Positions 8,157 through 16,639 of a DNA stretch of 56,787 bases are shown piece after piece (position 1 is the stretch's first letter; each line of letters begins with the position of its first letter). The notes beneath the pieces were generated by a model. That model made no database searches. It was not told where the DNA came from and worked only from the letters and a program-made list of their open reading frames with translations. The DNA is from Acetobacteraceae bacterium (GTDB lineage: Bacteria; Pseudomonadota; Alphaproteobacteria; Acetobacterales; Acetobacteraceae). A program made the translations under genes and the position numbers. Location: assembly GCA_027487385.1 (NCBI GenBank), contig JAIYDS010000060.1:1-56787 (forward strand), read 5' to 3'.

Positions 8157-8915
8157 TCAGCGCAGCTTGATGTCGATCCGCACCACATCGCCGCGGTAGA
8201 TACCATCCGCCACCAGGATCAGCACGCCATGCTGGTCCATCGCCGCACGCCGAACCAGCGCGACGGGCGCATTGAGCGGCAATTGCAGCGCCGTCGCCGT
8301 CTCCACATCCGCGGTGCCGATGGTCAGTGTCTGCCAGGCTTCGGTGATCTGCACGCCGGGGATGCCGGAGGCGAGCTTCAATGCCGTCTTGCCGCGCAGA
8401 TCCGCCGCCGTGACCTTGGAGCGCAGGCGCTGGTCGAGGAAGACCTCGGTCACCAGAAAGGGCTGGCCATCACGCCAATGCCGCCGCCGGATATGCACAT
8501 AGCGCGGCGCCTTCACCCCCATCTCGGAGGGCGGCGCCGGAATCTCCAGCACGCCGCGCGTCTCGCCCAGCACCTCGATCTCCGCCCCTTCGCGGGCGCG
8601 CAGCAGGCCGCTCCAATCGGTCTCGACTTCGCACCAGAGGCGGTTGGTCTCGGGCGGCTTGCGGACGAAGGTTCCCTTGGCGCGGAAGCGCTCGATCAGC
8701 CCTTCGGCCTCCAGCTGGCCTAGCGCCTGGCGGATGGTGGCGCGCGCCACGCCGCATTCCACCGCGAGATCATCCACCGTGGGAATCTGCGCGCCGGTCT
8801 TCCAGACGCCCTGCTCGATCCGGCGGCGGAAAAGCGTCGCCAGCTGGATGTAGCGCGAGACCGCGCTGCGGTTGAGATCAATGGCTGAAGCGGCGGGGCG
8901 GGCGGCCAGGGACAT
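8157..8915 (-). CDS. GntR family transcriptional regulator, HutC/UTRA subfamily
   Basis: A 252-residue regulator with an N-terminal winged helix (about residues 18-85; IPTVDDLAVECGVARATIRQ is the recognition region) and a C-terminal UTRA ligand-binding domain (about 105-245). HutC-type proteins normally repress catabolic operons until a small-molecule effector binds. It starts 10 nt after the D-2-hydroxyacid dehydrogenase stop and looks like the last gene of the minus-strand operon beginning at 15010, so it probably controls that operon. Copies B and C of the shared motif sit next to its own 3' end and at the head of the operon. Confidence 0.88.
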   Translation of the reverse strand: MSLAARPAASAIDLNRSAVSRYIQLATLFRRRIEQGVWKTGAQIPTVDDLAVECGVARATIRQALGQLEAEGLIERFRAKGTFVRKPPETNRLWCEVETDWSGLLRAREGAEIEVLGETRGVLEIPAPPSEMGVKAPRYVHIRRRHWRDGQPFLVTEVFLDQRLRSKVTAADLRGKTALKLASGIPGVQITEAWQTLTIGTADVETATALQLPLNAPVALVRRAAMDQHGVLILVADGIYRGDVVRIDIKLR

Positions 8916-8925
8916 GCGTCCCTGG

Positions 8926-9852
8926 TTACCCGGCCCGGGCGGCGGCGTCCAGGAATTCGCGGCCTTCGCGAAAGGCTTCGATATCCGCCAGCATGCGCGC
9001 GATCAGCGCCGCCCGCGTCTCGCGCGTCAGCGAGGCGCTGTGGGGTGCCAGCACGACATTGCCGAGCGTCAGGAAGCGCGGATCGAGCGCCGGCTCGCGC
9101 GCGAAGACGTCGAGGCCCGCCCCCGCGATGCCGCCCGATTCCAGCACCGCGATCAGCGCCTCCTCATCCACCAGCGCGCCGCGCGCGATATTCACCAGCA
9201 CGCCTTCCGGCCCCAGCGCGCGCAGCACCGCCGCATCCACCATGCGATCGCATTCGGGAGTCGCGGCCAGCGCCAGGATCAGCACATCGGCGCGCTCGGC
9301 CAGCGCGAGAAGCGAGGGCAACCGCGGCCAGGACAGTTCGGGCTTTTCGCGCGGGCCGTGCCACACCACCGCCATGCCGAGCCCCGCGCAGCGGCGCGCG
9401 ATGGCCTGGCCGATGCGCCCCATGCCGACGATGCCGGCCGTCTTGCGATGCAGGCTGAGGCCGAGCCGCATCCGCTCCGCCCCCCAGCGCCCGGCGCGGA
9501 CGAAGCGATCCGCCTCGGCCACCAGCCGCGCCGCGCCATACATCAGGCCGATCGCGGCATCGGCCACATCCTCGGTCATCACATCGGGGGTGTAGGCAAC
9601 GGCGATGCCGCGCTCCGCGGCGGCCGCGAGGTCGATGCGCTCCAGCCCCGTGCCCTGGCTGGAGAGCAGCTTGAGATCCGGCAGCCGGTCCAGCTGCGCC
9701 GCCGTGGCACCATGCATGGCCGTGGTGACGGCGATGCGGAAACCGGGCTGCGCGCCGAGGGTCGCATCGTCGGGCACCAACTCATAGCGCTCCGCCAGCG
9801 CCGCGCGCAGATCGGCCGGGAGGGGGCAGAGCAGCAGCAGCGCCTCGCGCAT
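8926..9852 (-). CDS. D-isomer-specific 2-hydroxyacid dehydrogenase
   Basis: A 308-residue NAD(P)-dependent dehydrogenase. The Rossmann motif GIVGMGRIG is near residues 138-146. The catalytic Arg sits in NIARGALVDEEAL, the Glu in LDVFAREP and the His in LAPHSASLT, in the standard order. It interconverts 2-oxo and D-2-hydroxy acids in the cytoplasm. Its ATG directly follows the TAG of the enoyl-CoA hydratase gene with no spacer, and the GntR gene begins 10 nt downstream. It is therefore part of the GST-to-GntR operon. The substrate (glyoxylate, hydroxypyruvate or a ring-derived oxo acid) cannot be told. Confidence 0.88.
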   Translation of the reverse strand: MREALLLLCPLPADLRAALAERYELVPDDATLGAQPGFRIAVTTAMHGATAAQLDRLPDLKLLSSQGTGLERIDLAAAAERGIAVAYTPDVMTEDVADAAIGLMYGAARLVAEADRFVRAGRWGAERMRLGLSLHRKTAGIVGMGRIGQAIARRCAGLGMAVVWHGPREKPELSWPRLPSLLALAERADVLILALAATPECDRMVDAAVLRALGPEGVLVNIARGALVDEEALIAVLESGGIAGAGLDVFAREPALDPRFLTLGNVVLAPHSASLTRETRAALIARMLADIEAFREGREFLDAAARAG

Positions 9853-10632
9853 CTACTTGCCCTTGAAGACGGGCTTGCGCTTCTCGGCGAAGGCGCGCCA
9901 GGCCTCCTGCGTGTCCTCGGTGCGGGAGAGGGCGGCGGTCTGCGACTGCTCGAAGACATAGCCCTCGTGCAGCGGCATGTACTCCGTCACCTGGAAGCTG
10001 CGCTTGGCCGCCTGCACGGCGAGCGGCACCTTGCCCGCGATCTCGGCGCCGATCTTCTGCGCTTCCGCCAGCAGCGCCTCGCGCGGGAGGCAGGCGGAAG
10101 CGACGTTCATCCGCAGCAGGTCCGGCCCCGCCATGCGGCGCGCGGTGTAGATCATCAGCCGCGCATTGGACTCGCTGAAATGCCGCCGCACATGCCCGAC
10201 GCCGCCGGCGAGGCCCACATCCACCTCCGTCATGGAAAGATAGGCCTCATCCGCCACCAGGATGATGTCGGCGCAGAGCGCGAGGACGGCCCCTGCCCCG
10301 ATGGCGAGCCCGTTCACCGCGGCGATGACGGGCTTGCCGCAATCCATCACGCAATCGAAGGAGGCGCGCGTCAGGCGGTTGTGGCGCTGATAGGCGCCAT
10401 GCTGGCCCGCGATATTCGGCCGCTCTTTGAGGTCCGCACCCGCGCTGAAGGCCTTGCCCGCCCCGGTCAGCACCACGGCGCGCACATCCTCCCGATCATG
10501 CAGCGCGTCGAAGACGGCGATGAGCTCCTCCTTCATCGCGCGATTGATCGCGTTCACCGGCGCGCGGTCCAGCGTGACGGTCGCGACGAAATCGGCGACC
10601 TCCAGCTTCAGGGTTTCGAAATTCTCGCTCAT
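9853..10632 (-). CDS. enoyl-CoA hydratase/isomerase family protein
   Basis: A 259-residue crotonase-fold protein. The oxyanion-hole segments are KAFSAGADLKE and NGLAIGAGAVLALCAD, followed by the region around SMTEVDVGLAGGVGHVRRH where the catalytic Glu(s) reside. It hydrates or isomerises CoA thioesters. ATG 10632 overlaps the stop of the upstream TctC by 4 nt (ATGA) and was preferred to a longer in-frame start. Together with a CaiB-type CoA transferase in the same operon it suggests that the pathway substrate is activated by CoA transfer rather than by an ATP-dependent ligase. Confidence 0.87.
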   Translation of the reverse strand: MSENFETLKLEVADFVATVTLDRAPVNAINRAMKEELIAVFDALHDREDVRAVVLTGAGKAFSAGADLKERPNIAGQHGAYQRHNRLTRASFDCVMDCGKPVIAAVNGLAIGAGAVLALCADIILVADEAYLSMTEVDVGLAGGVGHVRRHFSESNARLMIYTARRMAGPDLLRMNVASACLPREALLAEAQKIGAEIAGKVPLAVQAAKRSFQVTEYMPLHEGYVFEQSQTAALSRTEDTQEAWRAFAEKRKPVFKGK

Positions 10633-11591
10633 TCGATCCGGATCCCCGCGGCTTCGATCACCCGTTTCCACCTGGCGCTTTCCCGCGCGATGGTCGTGGC
10701 CAATTCCTCCGGCGTGGAGGGCGTGGCTTCCTCGCCCAGCGCCTCCATCCGCGCCCGATAGGCCGGATCGCTCAGGATGCCGACAATGGCCTGGTTGAGG
10801 CGCAGCACGATCTCATGCGGCGTGCCGCCGGTGGCCGCGATGTAGTTGAAGGGCGCCGCATCGAAGCCGGGCAGCGTCTCCGCCAGGGCAGGCAGTTCCG
10901 GCACCAGGGGCGAGCGCTGCGGCGTCGTCACCCCCAGCGCGCGCAGGCTGCCATTGCGCGCGGGCGGCAGCAGGATGGAGAGCGTGTCCAGCGCCATGCT
11001 CACCGTGCCCGCCACCAGATCCGTGACGGCCGGGCCGGTGCCGCGATAGGGCACATGGGTGATGTCGATGCCCGCCATGAATTTCAGCATCTCGCCCGCC
11101 AGATGCGAGGAGGAGCCGACGCCGGAGGAGGCGAAGGTCAGCTGACCCGGCCGCGCCCGCGCCAGCGCGATCAGCCCCGCCACATCGCCCACGCCCAGCG
11201 AGGGATGCACCGCCAGCAGGTTGGGCGCGCGCTTGTAGCCGGAGACGGGCGCAAAATCCCGGACGGGATCATAGGGCAGGCTGCGCATGAGATGGGGGTT
11301 GATGATCTGCGGCCCCGGCGTGCCGTAGAGCAGCGTGTGCCCATCCGGCGCCGCGCGGGCCACGAGTTGCGCGCCCAGCGTGGCGCCGCCGCCCGGCCGG
11401 TTCTCCACCACCACGGGCTGGCCCAGCACGGCCGAGAGCGGCGCCGCCAATTGCCGCGCACTGGCATCGGCCGAGCCGCCGGCGGCGAAGGGGCAGATCA
11501 GCCGGATCGGGCGCGTCGGGAAGCCCTGGGCCAATGCGGGCACCGGCAGCGCGGCCAGCCCAGCAAGAAGGGAGCGACGATGCAGCTTCAT
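10629..11591 (-). CDS. TctC/Bug family substrate-binding protein
   Basis: A 320-residue periplasmic solute-binding protein with signal MKLHRRSLLAGLAALPVPALAQ, then FPTRPIRLICPFAAGGSAD and [14 protein letters not shown], the paired Bug motifs. A good ribosome-binding site (TGGAGGA) precedes ATG 11591. It is one of two consecutive TctC genes in this operon, separated from the other by 24 nt and coupled to the enoyl-CoA hydratase through an ATGA overlap. Two binders in one operon suggest two related ligands or recent duplication. Confidence 0.88.
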   Translation of the reverse strand: MKLHRRSLLAGLAALPVPALAQGFPTRPIRLICPFAAGGSADASARQLAAPLSAVLGQPVVVENRPGGGATLGAQLVARAAPDGHTLLYGTPGPQIINPHLMRSLPYDPVRDFAPVSGYKRAPNLLAVHPSLGVGDVAGLIALARARPGQLTFASSGVGSSSHLAGEMLKFMAGIDITHVPYRGTGPAVTDLVAGTVSMALDTLSILLPPARNGSLRALGVTTPQRSPLVPELPALAETLPGFDAAPFNYIAATGGTPHEIVLRLNQAIVGILSDPAYRARMEALGEEATPSTPEELATTIARESARWKRVIEAAGIRIE

Positions 11592-11615
11592 GCGGTTCCT
11601 CCAGGTCATGCGCGC

Positions 11616-12575
11616 TCAGTCCAGCCGGGCGCCGGTGGCGCGCACCACCTCGCCCCAGGCGCTGTAGGTCTGGCGGATGAAGGTGGCGAAGGCCTCAGGC
11701 GAAGCACTCACGATGCGCCCGCCTTGCTCGGTCAGCACGCGGCGGGCTTCGCCCTCCTCCGTCGCAGCGCGGATCGCGGCGTTGAGGATCATGATGCGCT
11801 CGGGCGGAATCCCGGCGGGGCCGAGCACGCCGTACCAGGTCTCGCTCACCAGGCCCGGCACGCCGGCCTCGATCGCGGTGGGCACATCGGGCAGCACGGC
11901 GATGCGCTGCTCGGCGGTCACGGCGAGCGCCGGGAGCGCGCCGCCCCGGACCTGGCCGATCAGCGCGGGCACATCGGCCAGCAGGATCTGGATGCGGCCG
12001 GCCAGCAGGTCGGTCACCGCGGGCGCCGCGCCGGGATAGGGGATGTGGGTGATTTCGATGCCGGTGCGCAGCTTCAGCAACTCGCCCGCCATGTGCAGCG
12101 AGGAGCCGATGCCGGCGGAGCCGAAGGCAAGCTGGCCAGGACGCGCCCGCGCCATCACCACCAGTTCCGTGAGCGAGCGGATACCAAGCCCGGGAGCGGC
12201 AGAGACGATCTGCGGCACGCCCAGCACCTGGCCCACGGGTGCCAGATCCCGCAGCGGGTCATACGGCATGTTGGCCCGCAGATGCGGCAGGATCACGATG
12301 GCGCCGCTGCTGGCCATCACCAGCGTATGCCCATCCGGCCGCGCTTTCGCCGCCGCATCCACGCCGATCACGCCGCCCGCGCCGGCGCGCGATTCCACCA
12401 CCACGGGCCGGCCCAGCCGCTCGCTCATCACGCGGGCCACGACGCGCGCGATGGTGTCGGCCGGGCCGCCGGCCGCAAAGGGCACGATCATTCGGATGGG
12501 CTGGTCGGGGAAGGCCTGGGCCTGCGCAAGGGCGGGCAGGGCCAGCACGGCCAGCGCGGTGCGGCGCGCGATCAT
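11616..12575 (-). CDS. TctC/Bug family substrate-binding protein
   Basis: A 319-residue periplasmic binding protein. The signal is MIARRTALAVLALPALAQAQ, followed by FPDQPIRMIVPFAAGGPAD and VVVESRAGAGGVIG. The ATG at 12575 overlaps the stop of the CMD-like gene by 4 nt (ATGA), which fixes the start despite a long open extension upstream. It is the first of two adjacent TctC genes in the GST-to-GntR operon. The ligand is probably a carboxylate metabolised by this operon. Confidence 0.88.
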   Translation of the reverse strand: MIARRTALAVLALPALAQAQAFPDQPIRMIVPFAAGGPADTIARVVARVMSERLGRPVVVESRAGAGGVIGVDAAAKARPDGHTLVMASSGAIVILPHLRANMPYDPLRDLAPVGQVLGVPQIVSAAPGLGIRSLTELVVMARARPGQLAFGSAGIGSSLHMAGELLKLRTGIEITHIPYPGAAPAVTDLLAGRIQILLADVPALIGQVRGGALPALAVTAEQRIAVLPDVPTAIEAGVPGLVSETWYGVLGPAGIPPERIMILNAAIRAATEEGEARRVLTEQGGRIVSASPEAFATFIRQTYSAWGEVVRATGARLD

Positions 12576-13171
12576 GTGTTGTCCTTGGCGGCGGGCAGTT
12601 CGAACAGGCCGCTTTCGGGCGGCGTCAACGGCTCCGCCTCGCCCTCGGGCAGCGGGATGCCATGCGCGTTCAGCGTCATCGAGACCATGGTGTAGTAGCC
12701 GATCAGCGCCGTCAGCTCGACCACGCCCTTCACGCCGAAGGCCTCGCGCGCGGCGGCATACACGCCATCCGGCACGCGGCCCTCCTGCTGCAATTCGCGG
12801 GCGAAGGCATAGATCAACGCCTCCTGCGCGTCCGCGAAGACGGGCGGCCTGCCGTCGCGGATGGCCTCCAGGATGGCGGGCGCGATGCCCGCCTCGGCGG
12901 CGCTGCGCGCATGCACCCACCATTCCACCTGGCTGCTCCAGCGCCGTCCGGTGACGCAGATCGCCAGCTCCGAAAGCCGCTTGGGCAGGGAGGTGCCGAA
13001 GCGCAGCGCCTCGCCCATGGCGGACCAGCGGCCGGCGAGTTCCGCATTGTGGATGGCGGCGCGCAGCGGGCCGATGACGGTGCCGCGCGGGCCTGCGACC
13101 ACACGGTCCCAGACCTCGCGCTGGGCCTCGTCCAGCTCCTCGCGCCCGGGAAGGGGAATGCGGGGGGCCAT
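12572..13171 (-). CDS. carboxymuconolactone decarboxylase (CMD/AhpD) family protein
   Basis: A 199-residue all-alpha protein of the CMD fold. The segment LSELAICVTGRRWSSQVEWW (about residues 66-85) is the conserved helix. The AhpD-type CxxC pair is absent, so peroxidase activity is unlikely and a decarboxylase- or isomerase-like role is favoured. It is about 60 residues longer than PcaC (~130 residues) and may not be 4-carboxymuconolactone decarboxylase itself. It joins the CaiB gene by a 1-nt overlap (TGATG) and the following TctC by ATGA. Confidence 0.75.
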   Translation of the reverse strand: MAPRIPLPGREELDEAQREVWDRVVAGPRGTVIGPLRAAIHNAELAGRWSAMGEALRFGTSLPKRLSELAICVTGRRWSSQVEWWVHARSAAEAGIAPAILEAIRDGRPPVFADAQEALIYAFARELQQEGRVPDGVYAAAREAFGVKGVVELTALIGYYTMVSMTLNAHGIPLPEGEAEPLTPPESGLFELPAAKDNT

Positions 13172-14391
13172 CAGATCACGCCCTTCGCAGTGAGTGCCGC
13201 GCGTTGGTCCTTGTCCAGGCCGAGTTCGGCGAGAAGCTCCGCCGTGTGCTGGCCGAGGGTGGGCGGCGCGCGTTCGAAGGCGAGCGGCGCATCCTGCATG
13301 CGGATGGGGCTGACCACCTGCGGCACGGTGCCGGCCAGCGGATGCGGGAGGTGGCGCAGCATCTCGCGATGGAGGATCTGCGGGTCGGCGAAGACATCGG
13401 GCACGGTGTTGATCGGCCCGCAGGGCACGCCGGCGGGATCAAGCAGGACGCCCAACTCCGCGCGGGTGAAGTCGCGGAAGCGCGCGGCGATGAGCGGCGT
13501 CAGCTCGGCCTCGTTGCGGACGCGGTCGGCATTGCGGATGAAGCGCGGGTCGCTCGCCCATTCCGCGCGGCCGATCGCCTCGCAGAGCTTCACGAATTGC
13601 CCGTCATTGCCGACGGCGAGCACGACATGCCCATCGGCGCAGGGAAACACGTCCTGCGGCTGGATGTTCGGATGGCGGTTGCCCGAGCGATGCGGCACCT
13701 TGGCACCCACCAGCCAGTTCATCGCCTGGTTGCTGAGGAAGGCCGCCTGCACGTCGAGCATGGCGAGATCAATCGTCTCGCCCTCGCCGTTGCGCTCGCG
13801 CTTCGCGACGGCGGCGAGGATGGCGATGGCGGCATACATGCCCGTCATCAGATCGACGATGGGCACGCCCACCTTCTGCGGCGCGCCGTCACGCTCGCCG
13901 GTCAGGCTCATCAGCCCGCCCATGGCCTGGATCATGAAGTCATAGGCGGCCTGGTCGGCACGCGGCCCATCCTGGCCGAAGCCGGTGACGGAGCAACAGA
14001 TCAGGCCGGGCTTCAAGGCGCGCAGGCTCGCGGAATCCAGCCCGTATTTCGCCAGCGCGCCCGCCTTGAAATTCTCCACCACCACGTCACAGCGCAGCGC
14101 CAGGTCACGCACCAGCGCCTGGCCTTCGGGCTTGGCGAGGTCCACCGTCACCGAGCGCTTGCCGCGATTCACCGAGAGGAAATAGCCAGCCTCACGCGTG
14201 GGCCGGCCGTCTTCGCCCTTGAGGAAGGGCGGGCCCCAGCCGCGCGTGTCATCGCCCACGCCCGGCCGCTCCACCTTGATCACATCGGCGCCGAGATCAG
14301 CCAGGATCTGCGTGGCCCAGGGGGCCGCCATGATGCGGCTGAGATCGAGGATGCGCAGATGCGCGAGCGGGCCGGCCACGGCGTCAGGCAT
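13171..14391 (-). CDS. CoA transferase, class III (CaiB/BaiF family)
   Basis: A 406-residue formyl-CoA-transferase-like enzyme. The N-terminal motif LRILDLSRIMAAPWATQILA, the VIKVERPGVGDDTR segment and YFLSVNRGKRSV precede the catalytic Asp region around YDFMIQAMGGLMSLTG. Class III enzymes move CoA from a donor such as succinyl-CoA to a carboxylic acid in the cytoplasm. It overlaps the GST gene by 8 nt and the CMD-like gene by 1 nt. This is probably the substrate-activation step of the operon, upstream of the enoyl-CoA hydratase. Confidence 0.9.
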   Translation of the reverse strand: MPDAVAGPLAHLRILDLSRIMAAPWATQILADLGADVIKVERPGVGDDTRGWGPPFLKGEDGRPTREAGYFLSVNRGKRSVTVDLAKPEGQALVRDLALRCDVVVENFKAGALAKYGLDSASLRALKPGLICCSVTGFGQDGPRADQAAYDFMIQAMGGLMSLTGERDGAPQKVGVPIVDLMTGMYAAIAILAAVAKRERNGEGETIDLAMLDVQAAFLSNQAMNWLVGAKVPHRSGNRHPNIQPQDVFPCADGHVVLAVGNDGQFVKLCEAIGRAEWASDPRFIRNADRVRNEAELTPLIAARFRDFTRAELGVLLDPAGVPCGPINTVPDVFADPQILHREMLRHLPHPLAGTVPQVVSPIRMQDAPLAFERAPPTLGQHTAELLAELGLDKDQRAALTAKGVI

Positions 14392-15010
14392 CCACGATGC
14401 CGGTGGCGAGCATGGAGGGCCGCTCCGCGAAGCGCGTCTGCCAGGCGGAGAGCGCGGGGCAGCGTTCGCGCCAGCCCAGATCGGGGAAGCGGAAATCCAT
14501 GTAGGCGCCGGCGATGGCCGTCGTGATCTGCGCGAGGCCCACGGGGCTGGCGGCCAGCGCCGGGGCCTCGGCCTCCAGCGCGGGCAGCAGCGCCTCGGTC
14601 TTCAGCGCGAAGGCATCCAGCAGCGCGGGCAAGGGCTGCGCGCGGTCGCGCTCATTGCGCCAGAGGATCAGCATGTCGAGAAAGCCATTCGCCAGCGCGT
14701 GGCGTCGCAGCTCCGTGAAGCGCGCGGGGCCGGAACCTGGGATCATCCGCCCACCGCCCGCGAGGCTGTCGAGGTACTCGATGATGACCAGGCTGTCATA
14801 GAGGATGGTGCCATCCGCCAGCACCAGCGTCGGGATCTTGCCGAGCGGGTTCTCCGGCAGCAATTCGCGCGCCGGCTTCACCATGGCGACCACGGTGCGC
14901 ACCGTCTCGATGCGGTCGGCCAGGCCCAGCTCATGCGCCGCGACCATGACCTTGCGCACGAAGGGCGAGCGCGGGGACCAATGCAGCTTCATCATTCCGT
15001 TTGCGGTCAT
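14384..15010 (-). CDS. glutathione S-transferase family protein
   Basis: A 208-residue protein with an N-terminal thioredoxin fold (KLHWSPRSPFVRKVMVAAHE; Ser in SPRSPFVRK is the likely catalytic position) and an all-alpha C-terminal half. NPLGKIPTLVLADG carries the cis-Pro, and DSLVIIEYLD gives the gamma-Glu-binding Asp-Ser equivalent. In aromatic catabolism such enzymes can be glutathione-dependent isomerases or thiol-lyases. Starts at 15010 or about 15 nt inside are both possible; the first has GAGG upstream. It heads the eight-gene operon ending with the GntR regulator. Copy C of the shared motif is 33 nt upstream. Confidence 0.85.
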   Translation of the reverse strand: MTANGMMKLHWSPRSPFVRKVMVAAHELGLADRIETVRTVVAMVKPARELLPENPLGKIPTLVLADGTILYDSLVIIEYLDSLAGGGRMIPGSGPARFTELRRHALANGFLDMLILWRNERDRAQPLPALLDAFALKTEALLPALEAEAPALAASPVGLAQITTAIAGAYMDFRFPDLGWRERCPALSAWQTRFAERPSMLATGIVDA

Positions 15011-15043
15011 CTCGACGCCTCGCCTTGTGCTTGGACCGAAAGG

Positions 15044-15061
15044 TCAGTTATATGGGTTATA
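15044..15061 (+). promoter_or_regulatory. shared operator-like element, copy C
   Basis: GTCA-GTT-ATATGG-GTTAT lies between the divergent GST operon (33 nt to its ATG) and the dehydratase pair (63 nt to its ATG). It shares core and spacing with copies A and B. Here the core also shows a TTATA-TGGG-TTATA direct repeat. It is well placed to control both divergent units. Confidence 0.55.
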
Positions 15062-15124
15062 CGGATCGCGCGGCTTCGTCCAGCCTGTTTCGCGCGGGGT
15101 CCGATCCAGGGGAGCGGGTCCAGC

Positions 15125-15994
15125 ATGCCGATCACCTATGAGGCCGTGAAGAGCCTCTCCGCCCAGCTCTATGACTGGTCGCTGCGCCGTGTGCCGGAGG
15201 ATACCAAGCACGGCCTGCGCCGCGCGCTGGAGGTCGAGACCCATCACGGCGCGCAGCAGGTTCTCAAGATGATGCTGGGCAGCGCCCAGCGCGCCGAGAC
15301 AGAGGATCGCTTCATCTGCTCCGATGCCGGCGTGCCGGTCTATCACGTGACCCTCGGCAGCGCGGCGCGGCTGGAGGGCGACATCAAGGCCGCGATCAGC
15401 GACGGCTTCGACGAGCTGGTGGCGAGGATCCAGCCGCCCTTGCTGAAGCATGTGACGAACCCGCTGACCAATGAGCGCGGCCACAAGGGCAAGGATATGC
15501 CCATCATCACCTGGGATGTGGCGGGCGGCGCCGATTGGGTGGAGATCCTGTGCCAGCCCAAGGCGCTGGGCTCCGGCCGCTGGGCGGCACTGGAGACGTT
15601 TTCCTTCCCGAGCCTCGCGCAGATCGAGGAATATGTGATGAAGGTGGTGCTCCAGGCGGGCTCGCAGCATTGCCCGCCGGTGATCATCGGTGTGGGCATC
15701 GGCGGCAGCTTCGACGTGGCGGCGCGCATCGCGAGCAAGGCGACGATGCGCCAGGTGGGCAGCACCAACCCCGAGCCCCTGCTGGCCGCGATGGAGGAGC
15801 GCCTGCTGCGCGCCGTGAACGCGGCGGGCTTCGGCCCCATGGGCACGGGCGGCGACACCACGGCGTTGGCGGTGCATGTGGATTACGCCTCGGGCCATGG
15901 CTACACGCCCGTCGCGGTCTGCTTCAATTGCTGGATCAACCGCCGCACCCGCGCGCGAATCCACGCGGATGGCAGCGTGGAGCGCTTCGAATGA
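15125..15994 (+). CDS. ttdA: fumarate hydratase / L(+)-tartrate dehydratase class I, alpha subunit
   Basis: A 289-residue oxygen-sensitive [4Fe-4S] hydro-lyase subunit. Candidate cluster ligands are Cys65 (RFICSDAG), Cys183 (SQHCPP) and Cys266 or Cys269 (VCFNCW), in the order expected for class I fumarase/TtdA. Other conserved pieces are GSDTT-like GGDTTALAVHV and GVGIGGSFD. It catalyses reversible hydration of a dicarboxylate such as fumarate or dehydration of tartrate. AGGGGAG precedes ATG 15125. It overlaps the beta subunit by ATGA. It is divergent from the GST-CaiB operon across copy C of the shared motif, so it may serve that pathway rather than the citrate cycle. Confidence 0.85.
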   Translation: MPITYEAVKSLSAQLYDWSLRRVPEDTKHGLRRALEVETHHGAQQVLKMMLGSAQRAETEDRFICSDAGVPVYHVTLGSAARLEGDIKAAISDGFDELVARIQPPLLKHVTNPLTNERGHKGKDMPIITWDVAGGADWVEILCQPKALGSGRWAALETFSFPSLAQIEEYVMKVVLQAGSQHCPPVIIGVGIGGSFDVAARIASKATMRQVGSTNPEPLLAAMEERLLRAVNAAGFGPMGTGGDTTALAVHVDYASGHGYTPVAVCFNCWINRRTRARIHADGSVERFE

Positions 15995-16629
15995 GCGCGC
16001 CCGGGGCCGAGGATTTCCGCCGCATCCGGATGCCCATGTCGCGCGAGGATGCGCGGAGCCTGCGCGCGGGCGACATGATCCTGCTGGATGGCGAGATCAT
16101 CATCACCGCCGGCCTGCCCACCGTGCAGCGCTTGATCGCCTGCGTCGAGGAGGGCCGAGAGCCGCCCATCCCGCTGCAAGGCGGGTCGCTCTTCCACCTC
16201 GGCTCCTACTCGCAGGACACGCCGGAGGGTGGGCTCGAAATCCTCTACATGAACCCGACCACCAGCACGCGCTTCAACCCGCATATGCCGCGGCTGATCC
16301 GGCATTTCGGACTGACCGCCGTGGGCGGCAAGGGCGGGCTGGATTCAGCCAGCGTGGCCGCCATGGCGGAGGTGGGCTGCGTCTATCTCTCCTTCCTGGG
16401 CGGCGGCGCGCCGCTGCATTCCTCCGCGATCACGGCGGTGCGCGAGGTCGCCTATCCCGATCTCGTCGCGCATTACCGCCTGGTGCGGTTGGCGGTGCAG
16501 GGGCTCGGGCCGGTCACGGTGGGCATTGATGCGCATGGCAACAGCCTCTTCGACTCCCTGCATTCCCAGGCGCAGGCGCGCATGGCGGGAATCCTGGAAG
16601 GCTTGGCGGCCGACCGCGCGTCGGGCTGA
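15991..16629 (+). CDS. ttdB: fumarate hydratase / L(+)-tartrate dehydratase class I, beta subunit
   Basis: A 212-residue protein matching the C-terminal swivelling domain of class I fumarases. Visible motifs include RAGDMILLDGEIIITAG, MNPTTSTRFNPHMP and GGKGGLDSASV. With the alpha subunit it would form the heteromeric dehydratase. The start is fixed by the ATGA overlap with the alpha-subunit stop. Only 10 nt separate it from the convergent reductase gene. Two-subunit enzymes of this kind include TtdAB and archaeal/bacterial fumarases; the exact substrate is not decided by the sequence. Confidence 0.85.
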   Translation: MSAPGAEDFRRIRMPMSREDARSLRAGDMILLDGEIIITAGLPTVQRLIACVEEGREPPIPLQGGSLFHLGSYSQDTPEGGLEILYMNPTTSTRFNPHMPRLIRHFGLTAVGGKGGLDSASVAAMAEVGCVYLSFLGGGAPLHSSAITAVREVAYPDLVAHYRLVRLAVQGLGPVTVGIDAHGNSLFDSLHSQAQARMAGILEGLAADRASG

Positions 16630-16639
16630 GCGACGCGGA

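Noticed and set aside
8872..12695. Plus-strand open frames of over 600 codons opposite the enoyl-CoA hydratase and TctC genes
   Set aside because: They are His/Arg/Gly-rich shadow frames. The minus-strand genes have full motifs and coupled junctions.
12572..13171. The CMD-family protein as PcaC of the beta-ketoadipate pathway
   Set aside because: It is about 60 residues too long and sits in a different operon from both pcaHG pairs. The family assignment is kept, the specific function is not.
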